Origin: Burkholderia sp. lig30
GTDB lineage: Bacteria > Pseudomonadota > Gammaproteobacteria > Burkholderiales > Burkholderiaceae
DNA length: 64,000 nt
NCBI RefSeq assembly: GCF_000687455.2
Contig: NZ_JGVW01000052.1
Coordinates: forward strand, 62,001 to 126,000
Direction of reading: 5' to 3'
Shown: in pieces, positions 19,145 through 27,952 of the stretch
How the letters are laid out: each line of letters opens with the position of its first letter
Position numbering within the stretch: the first letter of the stretch is position 1
The notes under the pieces: model-generated
What the model was told of the DNA's origin: nothing
The model's database searches: none
Seen by the model: the letters and a program-made list of their open reading frames with translations, nothing else
Position numbers and translations under genes: made by a program

Positions 19145-19146
19145 GT

Positions 19147-19584
19147 TCAGGCGGACGGCACGTGGCGGAACACGACGTCCGGTATCCAGTTGCGCTTGCG
19201 GCGGGCGAGACGCTCGTCCGTGCCCTCCCCGTCGAAGGAGGCGGCCGAGGCCGGCGCGATCAGCGCGGCGTCGACCCCGTCGAACGTGTTGACGTTGACG
19301 ACCGCGTAGAGCCGGCCGTCCACTTCGCTCGTCACGACCGGCACGACGCCGCACGTGCCGCACACGTGAAAGCGGGCAGTGTGCGTGCCGAACGCATAAG
19401 CGTTGACCCGCGCGGGGTCTTTCACTGTGACGTCGAGCGCGCCGGCCGGGCAGGACGTCCAGGTGCCGGCATGCTTGCGGCAAAACGAGCAGGTGCAGGA
19501 ACGCGCGGCAATGCGCGGCGAGGCTTCGCGCCAGTCGAGCGCGAAGGAGAGGTTGCCGCAGTGGCAGCTTCCCGAAGTGACCAT
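19147..19584 (-). CDS. GFA (glutathione-dependent formaldehyde-activating) family protein
   Basis: Small zinc-binding protein of 145 aa. The GFA/CENP-V Cys pattern is present: GSCHCGNL at 6-13, CTCSFCRKH at about 30-38, and HVCGTCGV near 74. Gfa of Paracoccus speeds S-hydroxymethylglutathione formation, but most members have no known role. Upstream, first gene of a two-gene unit with argP: its TGA is separated from the argP ATG by two bases. Start MVTSGSCHCG follows AAGGAGCCGATCG, with GGAG about 6 bases before the ATG. Confidence 0.88.
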   Translation of the reverse strand: MVTSGSCHCGNLSFALDWREASPRIAARSCTCSFCRKHAGTWTSCPAGALDVTVKDPARVNAYAFGTHTARFHVCGTCGVVPVVTSEVDGRLYAVVNVNTFDGVDAALIAPASAASFDGEGTDERLARRKRNWIPDVVFRHVPSA

Positions 19585-19680
19585 CGATCGGCTCCTTGGC
19601 TGAGTCGCCGGATTCCATCCGGCGGGGAAGCGGGATTGTTTCACAGATTCACGGAGGCGCCAAAGGCGCTGGCCGTGCAC

Positions 19681-19708
19681 AAAAAAACGCCCGCCTTGCG
19701 GCGGGCGT
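19681..19708 (-). terminator. Intrinsic terminator of the Agd3-like gene
   Basis: Perfect 9-bp stem (19687-19695 with 19700-19708, loop TTGC). Read on the minus strand it is followed by an uninterrupted T-run complementary to A19681-19687. It lies 44 bases after the stop of the minus-strand gene at 19752. Confidence 0.9.
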
Positions 19709-19751
19709 GTACAGGTCGCGCCTCCGTGACGCGGTCATGCCTGTCGGCATG

Positions 19752-21944
19752 CTATTGCCAGGCGGGCGCTGGCGTGATCGTGACGGATTGGTATGCAGCC
19801 GCCTTCTGCAGCGGGATGTTGGAGATCTTCTGGCCACCGTACGTCTCGGTCGACGTGCCGAACGTCACCCCGGTCAGCGGTACCACGACGTCCAGCGAGT
19901 CAGTCGGCGGTACCGTTGCCTTGATCACGATCGACGGAGTCGTACCCGTGTTGAGCGTTGCCAGCACTTTCGCCGCGGTGAGCCTGTACTGTTGCATCGC
20001 AGGCGCATTGACGGCACCGGACAGGTATGGACTGACGATCGGCAGACTCTTGTAGTACTTGTTGTACTTGGTCAGCACCGCGTTCAGCAGATCGGCAAGC
20101 AGGAAGGTCTGCGCCCCATTGGTCCCGGTGAAGGTGCGCAGGTTCGACTGGTGGAACATCATCGGGCGGTTGTCATAGGTCAACAGATAGCTGAGCAGGA
20201 TGTCCGACACCTTGTCGAGAATAAAGGCGTAGTTGATGGATGATGCGGGAAACGTCGGGAACATGCCGCCGGGGTTCGCATAGAAGAAACTGTATTCATT
20301 GACCCAATCCTGTGGCACTGACACGTTGTAGAACAGCGCGGTCGCATAGCGCGGGACCTCGAAGATCTTCGGGTACAGGCAGTTGGGCTTGCCGGAATTG
20401 GCCGGCGGAAGCGGCCATGGGTTTCCGCTCGGATCGGTCATCTGGCAGGTCGGCGATTGGGCGATCGTCGGCGTCGGCTTCGACGAATCGGATACAAGCA
20501 CATTGACGCCGAACGACTGAAGCGCGCTCAGCGTCGGCGCGTAGTAGAGCCCGGAAATCTCAGGCGTCACCATGGCCGACTTGCTGTACTTCTCGAATCC
20601 GAAGCTCTGGGCCACCGCGTCGTTGTTCTGCAGTTCGGACGTCACCTGGCTGGACGTGACCGTGGTCGGTGGGGTGATCGTCGGCTGCAGCAGCAAGTGG
20701 TCGTACGTATGGTTGATCCACTTGAACTCGAACTCGTTTGCGGCAACCTCGGTGCTCAACGTGTCGGTGCCGCTCGGCGGGTAATTGCCGAGCCCGCCGT
20801 CGGCCACGTCGAAGCCCGAGCCGTTGAAGGCGAACGTGATTTTCAGCGCGCCCGCGTTCGCGGTGTTGGCATTGGTGTTGTCCTGCCAGGCCATCGCGTT
20901 GTCGAATTCGGCGCCGCTGATCCGGTATTCACATGCGGTCATGCCCGTGGTCGTCGAAACCCCTCCCAGCGGACAAGCGTTATTAGGGGTCGCCGCGCCC
21001 GTCCTCGCGTCGTACCAGTTACCGGTAAACTGGTCCTGCGCATACGGGAAGATCTCGTCCGGGATGCCGAGGTCGTCGACCTGCGGGTCCATGTACACGT
21101 GACGGCTGCCGACGAACAGCCCGCGCGTGACCCAGTTGACGATGCCATATGACAGCGTCATCGAATGAATCAGGAACGGATTGTTGTCGAACGAGATCGC
21201 CATGATCTCGCGCGACGTGCTGTCGCCCGCGACCGGAGCCGTATTGTTGAACAGGCAGGTCGCGGCCACCGAGTACGTGACGTTGTTCGTTCCGGTGGCC
21301 TGGAGTTGCGACGTCACGGTCGTGCCGGCCGGCAGCTGGGCCGTGGGCAACGCGGTCATGAAGTACGTCCAGGCGTTCAGAATCGGCACTGGATTGGCGG
21401 CGCTCGTGCCGGCGTTCATGTACGGGAAGAGCGTCTTGCCGGTTGCCGTAAGCGTTGCGCCGAGCGCCTGTGTCAGCGACGTTCCGGTCGTATCCCGGTA
21501 GCCGACGTACTGCAGGCAGCCTGTGTCGCCCGGCCACGTATACATGCTCGCGAGCCGTACGTTGTACTTGAACTGGTAGCGCGCCAGCGCCAGCGCAACC
21601 GGGTTATTGGTGGCCGGGTTCATGAACCGGGCGTCGCTGATCGGCATGATGATGCCGGAATACTTCGCATGGTTGGTGCCCGATTCGAGCGGCGGCAGTG
21701 CCGGGGCGTTCGTGTCGTATGTCAGCGGGTCATAGGGAATGCCCAGACGATCGAGAATTGCCAGCGTCGCCTGCAGTTCCGGCGTATTGCCCGCCTGCGT
21801 GCTGCTCAGGACGAGGACCTTCAGATCGATCTGCGCGCCAGTCGGAACGGCATGGCTCACGTTGGCAGCGGCGCAGAGCCCCGCGACGGCCAGGCTGCGC
21901 GCCAGTAGCCCGCGAAGGCGGAATGATGTTCGTAGTGCACTCAT
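19752..21944 (-). CDS. Exported Agd3-like polysaccharide deacetylase candidate
   Basis: Exported protein of 730 aa; signal peptide to about residue 28 (AAANVSHAVPTG). The N-terminal part resembles a flavodoxin-like/sugar-binding fold (KVLVLSSTQAGNTPELQATL). The middle carries HVYMDPQVDDLGIPDEIF near 330 and FKWINHTYDHLLL near 450, an Asp-Asp pair and an H-x3-H pattern as in metal-dependent polysaccharide deacetylases. This order recalls Agd3, the Aspergillus galactosaminogalactan deacetylase (CBM87 plus CE18), which has bacterial relatives. Ser/Thr/Asn-rich and less Arg-rich than its neighbours, as expected for a secreted protein. Start MSALRTS follows GAGGT. Second gene after a small secreted protein. 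Assignment by motif memory only. Confidence 0.68.
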   Translation of the reverse strand: MSALRTSFRLRGLLARSLAVAGLCAAANVSHAVPTGAQIDLKVLVLSSTQAGNTPELQATLAILDRLGIPYDPLTYDTNAPALPPLESGTNHAKYSGIIMPISDARFMNPATNNPVALALARYQFKYNVRLASMYTWPGDTGCLQYVGYRDTTGTSLTQALGATLTATGKTLFPYMNAGTSAANPVPILNAWTYFMTALPTAQLPAGTTVTSQLQATGTNNVTYSVAATCLFNNTAPVAGDSTSREIMAISFDNNPFLIHSMTLSYGIVNWVTRGLFVGSRHVYMDPQVDDLGIPDEIFPYAQDQFTGNWYDARTGAATPNNACPLGGVSTTTGMTACEYRISGAEFDNAMAWQDNTNANTANAGALKITFAFNGSGFDVADGGLGNYPPSGTDTLSTEVAANEFEFKWINHTYDHLLLQPTITPPTTVTSSQVTSELQNNDAVAQSFGFEKYSKSAMVTPEISGLYYAPTLSALQSFGVNVLVSDSSKPTPTIAQSPTCQMTDPSGNPWPLPPANSGKPNCLYPKIFEVPRYATALFYNVSVPQDWVNEYSFFYANPGGMFPTFPASSINYAFILDKVSDILLSYLLTYDNRPMMFHQSNLRTFTGTNGAQTFLLADLLNAVLTKYNKYYKSLPIVSPYLSGAVNAPAMQQYRLTAAKVLATLNTGTTPSIVIKATVPPTDSLDVVVPLTGVTFGTSTETYGGQKISNIPLQKAAAYQSVTITPAPAWQ

Positions 21945-22009
21945 GGCAAACCTCACGCTCCGGTTATCGAATGACTGGACGTTCCCCCGACAATGAGTAA
22001 GCGTGGTGC

Positions 22010-22264
22010 CTACAGTTGTTGCTTCGTGATTTTCTGTGTGCTCTTCGCCTCGCTCGGATGCGGGCCGGACGGCAGCGTCGGTAGCTTGGAAGGTACGTTC
22101 CCTTTGTACGGCAGCGTGCTCGCGTTGTGACCGGCCGGGCGTGTTTTCCCGGCGGCGAACGCCGCTGGCGAGCCGATCGCCGCAACCGCGACACATCCCG
22201 CACACAGGCAGGTCAGCGTCGCGCTCCACACGCGTAGCGACCCATTGGTTCCTCGGGTTTTCAT
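22010..22264 (-). CDS. Small secreted protein upstream of the Agd3-like gene
   Basis: Unrecognised 84-aa protein with a clear signal peptide: MKTRGTNGSLRVW then a hydrophobic core and AAIGSPAAFAAG. The mature part is about 50 residues, Pro/Lys/Ser-rich, and ends THR-poor with KSTQKITKQQL. A strong GGAGGAAAC ribosome site precedes ATG 22264. It lies 65 bases before the deacetylase-like gene on the same strand, so the two are probably one transcript and may work together at the cell surface. Confidence 0.72.
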   Translation of the reverse strand: MKTRGTNGSLRVWSATLTCLCAGCVAVAAIGSPAAFAAGKTRPAGHNASTLPYKGNVPSKLPTLPSGPHPSEAKSTQKITKQQL

Positions 22265-22808
22265 GGTTTCCTCCTGACCAGGCTGGCGTAATTCGATATG
22301 TTGCAAAGTTGGTGAATGTCCCCTGCCGGCGCGCGTGCGGCTTCGGTTCCGGGCATGGGTGGGTTCATCGGGATCAGCCGTGCGAGCCTTGCGCGCAAAT
22401 GGCGATACGCGCTCCGGCGCTGCCTGGCAGCCGTGCGCACGTTCGCCTGTTGCGGGCGAGGCGTCACCGCGATGCCGCCGGTGCGGTCGCTCGAACCTGC
22501 GATGTGATGCAAGCCAGTAATGTGCCACTGACGGCAACGTATTGATTCAATGGGTAAATTTGGAAATTCGCCGGCGGGTCCGAGCAAGAAAAAGCGCGAA
22601 AATGTTTCACGCGCGACTCATGCGGAGGAGGCGGCGTGCCGGCGCGGCCGACATCCCGCGCGCCGATGCCGGTGAACCGCCCAATTTGATCTACGCTAGA
22701 ACAGCGCGCGGGAGGTCCCGCGTGCCACGTTGTCCCGCGCCGGCACGATCGCGGGCCGCGCCCGTGCGGGCGGCGGCGCCGTGATGCACCCACCCATGGA
22801 GGAAGAAA
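22265..22808. other. Divergent intergenic region, secreted pair / peroxiredoxin
   Basis: 544 bases without a credible gene. It holds the sigma-54-like element, a less GC-rich patch at 22540-22600, and the peroxiredoxin promoter, which I cannot place. No OxyR-type site was clear to me. Confidence 0.5.
22512..22527 (-). promoter_or_regulatory. Candidate sigma-54 promoter for the secreted pair
   Basis: Read on the minus strand: TGGCACA, four bases, TGGCT. The sigma-54 consensus is TGGCACG-N4-TTGCT; the GG (-24) and GC (-12) elements and their spacing are exact, with one mismatch inside the -12 box. It would give a leader of about 240 bases before the ATG at 22264. Confidence 0.45.
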
Positions 22809-23465
22809 ATGTCGATTCGACTAGGAGAAGAAGCGCCCGATTTCACCGCCGAAACCACCGAGGGCACGATCCGTTTTCACGAATGGATCGGCGACCATTG
22901 GGCGATCCTGTTCTCGCATCCGAAGGATTTCACGCCTGTCTGCACGACCGAGCTGGGCTACATGGCAGGGCTCAAGCCGGAATTCGACAAGCGCAACACG
23001 AAGATCATCGGGCTCAGCATCGATCCCGTCAGCGATCACCAGAAATGGGTGAAGGACATCGAGGAGACGCAGGGGCACGCGATCAACTATCCGCTGATCG
23101 GCGACGCCGACCTGAACGTTGCGAAGCTGTACGACATGATTCACCCGAACGCGAGCGGTGGCGGGCCGCGCACCGCGGTGGACAACGCGACGGTGCGTTC
23201 CGTGTTCCTGATCGGCCCTGACAAGAAGGTCAAGGCGATGCTGGTGTATCCGATGAGCGCGGGCCGCAATTTCGACGAAGTGCTGCGCCTGCTCGATGCG
23301 CTGCAACTGAACGCGAAGCACACGGTCGCCACGCCGGTGAACTGGAAGCCGGGCGACGACGTCATCATTCCGACGTCCGTCTCCGACGACGATGCGAAGC
23401 AGAAGTATCCGCAAGGGTTCAAGACGCTGAAGCCCTATCTGCGGTACGTGACGCAGCCGCGCTGA
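22809..23465 (+). CDS. 1-Cys peroxiredoxin (Prx6-type)
   Basis: Cytoplasmic thiol peroxidase of 218 aa that reduces peroxides. The peroxidatic motif is DFTPVCTTELG with Cys 45; it is the only Cys in the protein, so there is no resolving Cys and recycling must use an external thiol. The long C-terminal domain (NWKPGDDVIIPTSVSDDDA) is the Prx6-class dimerisation arm. GGAGGAAGAAA precedes ATG 22809. It is followed 160 bases later by a persulfide dioxygenase gene on the same strand; a shared role in thiol stress is inference. Confidence 0.95.
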   Translation: MSIRLGEEAPDFTAETTEGTIRFHEWIGDHWAILFSHPKDFTPVCTTELGYMAGLKPEFDKRNTKIIGLSIDPVSDHQKWVKDIEETQGHAINYPLIGDADLNVAKLYDMIHPNASGGGPRTAVDNATVRSVFLIGPDKKVKAMLVYPMSAGRNFDEVLRLLDALQLNAKHTVATPVNWKPGDDVIIPTSVSDDDAKQKYPQGFKTLKPYLRYVTQPR

Positions 23466-23628
23466 AGCGGCGCGCCGGGACGCGGGTTCGCAGCGCGGCG
23501 CGCGTGCCGCGCCGCTGCGAATGCGCGGGCGCGTCTGGCTCGCGCCGGCAATCGTCAGGCAACGGCCTGCGGCGCGGTCGCGCCGCAGGCTTCGAACGCA
23601 ATGAGGATGGGGGAAACGGAGCGACATC

Positions 23629-24702
23629 GTGGTGATCTTCCGACAGCTTTTCGATCTGCAATCGTCCACCTACACGTATCTTCTTGCCGATCGCGTCAGC
23701 CGGGAGGCCGTGCTGATCGATCCGGTATTCGAGCAGGCGCGCCGGGATGCGGCGCTGATCGAGGAACTGGGATTGCAGCTGCGCGTGACCATCGACACGC
23801 ACGTGCACGCCGACCACGTGACGGGCGCATGGATGCTGAAGCAATGCACCGGCAGCCAGATCGCGATATCGGCGGCGAGCGGCGCGGCCGGCGCGGACCG
23901 CTATCTGCGCGACGGCGACCGGTGCGCGTTCGGTGGCCGCTACCTGAGCGTGCGCGAGACGCCCGGGCATACGAGCGGGTGCATCACGCTCGTGCTCGAC
24001 GACGAATCGATGGCGTTCACCGGCGATTGCCTGCTGATCCGCGGAACCGGCCGCACGGACTTCCAGCAGGGTGACCCGCGCGCGATGTACCGGGCAATCC
24101 ACAGCAGGATCTTCACGCTGCCGGAGCGCTGCCTGCTGTATCCGGCGCACGATTATCGCGGGCTGACGGCGACCAGCGTCGGCGAGGAGCGGCGCTTCAA
24201 TCCGCGCCTCGGCGGCGATCTCAGCGAGGACGACTTCGCCGGCTACATGGCGAACCTGCGCTTGCCGCATCCACGGCAGATCGATGTCGCGGTGCCGGCG
24301 AACCTGAAATGCGGCTTCGCGGCGCACGCATCCGGGGAACTGGCCGAGCCGGGCTGGGCGCCGCTCGCGTATACGTTCGCCGGGATCTGGGAGATCAACC
24401 CGCAATGGCTCGAGGATCATCTGGACGCGGTGCAGATCGTCGACGTGCGCGAGCCGGCGGAATTCGACGGGCCGCTCGGGCACATTCCGGACGCGCGCCT
24501 GATTGCGCTGGGCGAACTGGCCGGGCGGGCCGGCGAGCTGGCGCGGGAGCGGCCCGTCGTCACCGTGTGCCGGGCGGGCGGCCGGTCCGCGCAAGCGACC
24601 GTGATCCTGCGCCAGGCGGGATTCGAATCGGTCGCCAATCTCGCGGGCGGCATGCTGCGCTGGCGGGCGGAGGGGCGCATCGTCGCGAACGGCCGTGCAT
24701 AG
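23629..24702 (+). CDS. Persulfide dioxygenase-rhodanese fusion (PRF)
   Basis: Bifunctional sulfur enzyme of 357 aa. Residues 1-235 are an ETHE1-like metallo-beta-lactamase fold; THVHADH at 57-63 gives the iron ligands, with further His/Asp in ETPGHTSG, FTGDCLL and PAHDY. Residues 255-357 are a rhodanese with the active loop CRAGGRS, Cys 314 by count. The same architecture and Cys number occur in the characterised fusion of Burkholderia (Paraburkholderia) phytofirmans, which turns glutathione persulfide to sulfite and exchanges sulfur with thiosulfate. The start is a GTG at 23629 after GGAAACGGAG; a second GTG follows directly. Confidence 0.93.
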   Translation: MVIFRQLFDLQSSTYTYLLADRVSREAVLIDPVFEQARRDAALIEELGLQLRVTIDTHVHADHVTGAWMLKQCTGSQIAISAASGAAGADRYLRDGDRCAFGGRYLSVRETPGHTSGCITLVLDDESMAFTGDCLLIRGTGRTDFQQGDPRAMYRAIHSRIFTLPERCLLYPAHDYRGLTATSVGEERRFNPRLGGDLSEDDFAGYMANLRLPHPRQIDVAVPANLKCGFAAHASGELAEPGWAPLAYTFAGIWEINPQWLEDHLDAVQIVDVREPAEFDGPLGHIPDARLIALGELAGRAGELARERPVVTVCRAGGRSAQATVILRQAGFESVANLAGGMLRWRAEGRIVANGRA

Positions 24703-24816
24703 CTGGGGCGCTCGCGCTATGCCGGCATCGTGCAAGCGAATCACGGCGCAGCCCACGCGGGCAGGTGGCGCAGCGGCCCATCCGACAGCGGCGCGAGGGC
24801 GTTCGCGCCGCGTCGT

Positions 24817-26226
24817 TCAGCGGCTGCCGGCCGGAAAGGCTTCAAGCACCCGCGCGAGAAACGCCTCGTGATCCCATGCGGATTCCGGGCGGGTGAGGCC
24901 GAGGCGAACTACCACCAGCTGCCTGCTCGGGATCACGCTGACGAACTGGCCTTCGTGTCCGGCCGCATGGAACGCATCGCGCGGCAACGCCGGCGCAGGC
25001 GACAGGTGGCTGTTGAACGGCTCGGGCACCTTTACCCACAGATGCGCGCCGAAGTCCTGTCGCGGCGCCTGCGGCGTCGCGCGCGTCATGTAACGCACCC
25101 ATCCGTCGGGCAGCAGACGCTTGCCTGCCCATGTGCCGTCCTGCAGCAGGAATTGCCCGAACCGTGCCCAGTCGCGTGCGCTCGCATACATGAACGACGC
25201 GCTCGCCAGCATGCCGGCGGCGTCGGGCTCGAACACGGCGGTCCGCATGCCGAGCGGCGCGAACAGCGCGCGGCGCGGGAATTGCAGATAGTCGGCCTCC
25301 GGCTCGGCGAGCGCGTCGTACAGCACGCGCGCGAGAATCGCGGTGGTGCCGCTCGAATACCGCCAGCGTGTGCCGGGCGGCGACACGAGCGGCTTGTTCG
25401 CGGCGAATCCCGATGCGTCGGCCTGCGTGAAGAGCATGACCGCCACATCGGACAACGGATCGTCGTAGTCCTCGTTGAATTGCAGGCCGCTCGTCATGCG
25501 AAGCAACTCGTCGAGCGTGATGCGCGCGCGCACATCGCCGTTCGCGCTCCACTCGGGCAACAGCGCCGACGCACCGACCGCGAGCTTGCCTTCCTTCACG
25601 AGCACGCCCGCCAGCGCCCCCGTGACGCTCTTCGTCATCGACCAGCCGAGCAGCGGCATGTCGGCCGTGATGCCGGGCGCGTAGCGCTCGGCGATCACGT
25701 GGCCGCGATACATCACGACCACCGCGCGCGTGCGGCGCGGCTCGGCCGGGTTCGGCTCGGCGAACGCGCTGTCGATCGCCGCTTTCAGCTTGCGTGCGTC
25801 CACGCCGGGCGGCGCGGCGACGGCGACGGCCGCGGCGCGTTGCGGCAGCGGCGGATTCGATGCGGCACCGTTGCCGGCCGGCAGCGCGGCGTCCAGCGCG
25901 CCGAGCGACAACGTGCAGCCGAGTCCGGGCCGGAACACCGCTTCGCGCACGGCGAGGCCGACGAAGCTCGCGCGGGCCAGCCGGCGGGGCGCGTCGACCG
26001 ACGCGTCGACCAGCTTGAGGAGCGGATGCACGCCCGCCATGATGTCCTCGTCGATCACCGTGGCGGCCGGACGTCCGGAAACGAACACGCCGGAGCACAG
26101 GGTCTTGGCCGCGTACGCGGTGCCGATGGGTGCGAGCCGGGACAGCAGGTATCCGGCGTAGCCGAAGGCAGCCAGAAGGACGAGCATGACGCTCCATCGA
26201 GTCAGTCGCTTGAGATGTGGTGGCAT
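24817..26226 (-). CDS. Membrane-anchored serine hydrolase (class C beta-lactamase/DD-peptidase fold)
   Basis: Protein of 469 aa with an uncleaved-looking N-terminal membrane helix (residues 11-30), then a periplasmic hydrolase domain. The SxxK nucleophile is WSMTKSVTG, Ser 196 and Lys 199; the second motif is RYSSG with Tyr 290, where many relatives have YxN. A late HEGQF motif replaces the KTG box. This pattern fits the large 'serine hydrolase' (EstB/AmpC-like) group rather than a resistance enzyme. Start MPPHLKR chosen as the first before the helix. Substrate unknown; converges on the PRF gene. Confidence 0.87.
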   Translation of the reverse strand: MPPHLKRLTRWSVMLVLLAAFGYAGYLLSRLAPIGTAYAAKTLCSGVFVSGRPAATVIDEDIMAGVHPLLKLVDASVDAPRRLARASFVGLAVREAVFRPGLGCTLSLGALDAALPAGNGAASNPPLPQRAAAVAVAAPPGVDARKLKAAIDSAFAEPNPAEPRRTRAVVVMYRGHVIAERYAPGITADMPLLGWSMTKSVTGALAGVLVKEGKLAVGASALLPEWSANGDVRARITLDELLRMTSGLQFNEDYDDPLSDVAVMLFTQADASGFAANKPLVSPPGTRWRYSSGTTAILARVLYDALAEPEADYLQFPRRALFAPLGMRTAVFEPDAAGMLASASFMYASARDWARFGQFLLQDGTWAGKRLLPDGWVRYMTRATPQAPRQDFGAHLWVKVPEPFNSHLSPAPALPRDAFHAAGHEGQFVSVIPSRQLVVVRLGLTRPESAWDHEAFLARVLEAFPAGSR

Positions 26227-26481
26227 ACGCGCGTGATCCCGGTTGCGTGCCGCTGACGCGGCGGCGAGGGCAGGGGCCGAACGGGAAGTGTCGCAGGTTC
26301 GGCGGGAAAAATGTCGGCGGCAAGCAGGTGCCGGCGTCGCAGCGGCATGTCGCGCATGCATCGGCAGGCCCGAGCATGCAAACGAAATGTGTCATCCGCT
26401 CGACGCCGGTGGCGTCCCCCGGCAGAAAGTCCGGCGTTGCCCGCGTCGCTGGCGGCGGGCGCGGGCCGCCTGGATGCACGC

Positions 26482-26511
26482 GAGCCGCCGGCGCGCCACC
26501 GCCGGCGGCTC
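26482..26511. terminator. Perfect 12-bp GC hairpin after the propeller gene
   Basis: Arms 26482-26493 and 26500-26511 pair perfectly around a 6-base loop, just downstream of the minus-strand stop at 26524. No T-run follows. Confidence 0.6.
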
Positions 26512-26523
26512 ACGCCTGTCGCG

Positions 26524-27702
26524 TCAGTGGCCGTCCTGCGGACGCAACGTCCAGATGGTTGCGCTATTGGTATTGTCGTCGACGGTCGCAAACTCCGACT
26601 GCCCCCTGCTGCCGCGCCCGAACGCGAGTCCGAACGCCGCGCCCGGCACGGAATCGACCTGCATCTGCGCGATGAATCGCCCATCGACGGTGAATTCGAC
26701 GATCTCGCTCGGCTGCTGCGGATCGGGATTGACCGCGTCGCCGTTCGCCGTGACGAGATGGCCGTTCGGCGCGAGCGCGAGCGCCAGCGGCCCGTGGAGA
26801 TGGACGGAGTCGGAATAGATCATGCGTCCGACGCCGCCATTGCGCGACGTCGATGCGGCATTCTGAATCGCGAACACCGCGTTGTCGCCCGTGGATGCGA
26901 CGTAAAGCACGTCCCGGTCGCGGTCGTACGCCAGCCCCGTCGGCCCGACGACGAGCGCGGCGGGATCGGTTCGAAACGTGTATCCGGACGCGATGACGAG
27001 CGAATTCGGCAGCATCGTGGCGCCATCGTCGTCGATCTTGAGTTCTATTCTCGATACGGTGCCGTTCAGCACGTTCGACACGAATGCGGTCACGCGCCGG
27101 CCGTGATCGATGACGGTGAGATCCCAGGGGCCGTCGAGCAGCGTCTTCGAGGTCAGCGTGGCGATGAGGCGGCCTTGCGGATTGATGACGAGCAGGGAGG
27201 GCGCCCCGAGCGTGTTCGTGGTGCCGTCCGTAGTCGGCAGGTTGCCGACCAGCACGAAGCCGCTCCTGAGCACCGCGAGCGCGGTGGTGAGGCCCAGGTT
27301 GCTGCCCTGGAAGAAGGTCAGCGGCGTGTTGCCGGCGCCGGGAACGAGCTTCACGATCGTCGTCCCGGTGCCCTGCAGGTTGGCTGTCCCGTTGAAGTTG
27401 GACACGACGACGTCGCCCGGCTTCAGGGTGCTCCACGGCGGAACGCCGCCCGGCACGAATGCGATGCCGTAAGGATTCAGGTCGCCGTTGGCGGGAACCG
27501 TGGATGCGATCACCGACGACTGCGGGATGATGGCCTCATCGCTGCCGGACCATGCGGACGCGGCCGACAGCGCCAGGATGCCGGCGCCGAACGTCGCCTG
27601 CCGCAACGCGCGGGCGACGGCATGGGACAGGCGCGCGATGGTCGGCGCGTGCACCGCGCGAGCGGGCGGGTCCTGGGCGGAATAGGGGTGCGGAGCGTTC
27701 AT
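26524..27702 (-). CDS. Exported beta-propeller protein (NHL/SMP-30-like)
   Basis: Protein of 392 aa with a long N-terminal region and a hydrophobic export segment (FGAGILALSAASAWSG, about residues 38-53). The rest is a repetitive beta-propeller: recurring LNPYGIAFVPGG, GLAYDRDRDVLYVASTGDNAVF, LALAPNGHLVTANGD units with DAVNPDP loops. Such proteins bind ligands or scaffold; no catalytic residues can be named. Start at 27702 is backed by GGAG 7 bases upstream. A perfect 8-bp hairpin (27772-27790) lies in the leader. Lone gene. Confidence 0.8.
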   Translation of the reverse strand: MNAPHPYSAQDPPARAVHAPTIARLSHAVARALRQATFGAGILALSAASAWSGSDEAIIPQSSVIASTVPANGDLNPYGIAFVPGGVPPWSTLKPGDVVVSNFNGTANLQGTGTTIVKLVPGAGNTPLTFFQGSNLGLTTALAVLRSGFVLVGNLPTTDGTTNTLGAPSLLVINPQGRLIATLTSKTLLDGPWDLTVIDHGRRVTAFVSNVLNGTVSRIELKIDDDGATMLPNSLVIASGYTFRTDPAALVVGPTGLAYDRDRDVLYVASTGDNAVFAIQNAASTSRNGGVGRMIYSDSVHLHGPLALALAPNGHLVTANGDAVNPDPQQPSEIVEFTVDGRFIAQMQVDSVPGAAFGLAFGRGSRGQSEFATVDDNTNSATIWTLRPQDGH

Positions 27703-27875
27703 TGCGTGACTCCATGTCGGAGGGAATCGGCCCGGCTGCCGGCCAGCGCAGCGACGGGCGCCGGCGATGACGCGCGCCGTTTCGGCGCGCGCCGTCGCTG
27801 TCTGTAAACGGATGGCGGCCCGGTCTTATTCCGCCGGGGCCGGGCGCAACCGCGCGCCACCCGGCCGCTGGTCAG

Positions 27876-27905
27876 TTGAAATTCCTGCCGGCATCGGCCG
27901 ATAAT
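27876..27905 (+). promoter_or_regulatory. Promoter of the HIT gene
   Basis: TTGAAA (27876-27881), 18 bases, GATAAT (27900-27905): a good sigma-70 promoter 48 bases before the ATG. The same bases also read GAAATTCC-N11-GCCGATAA, whose second half is a perfect sigma-28 -10 element, but the first half is poor. Confidence 0.55.
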
Positions 27906-27952
27906 CGACCGGAAACACATCGCCAACCCGGAAACCGACCTACGAAAACGCC

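Noticed and set aside
24817..26226. Serine hydrolase as an AmpC-type resistance beta-lactamase
   Set aside because: Second motif is YSS rather than YxN and the KTG box is replaced by HEGQF; fits the general esterase/peptidase-like group.
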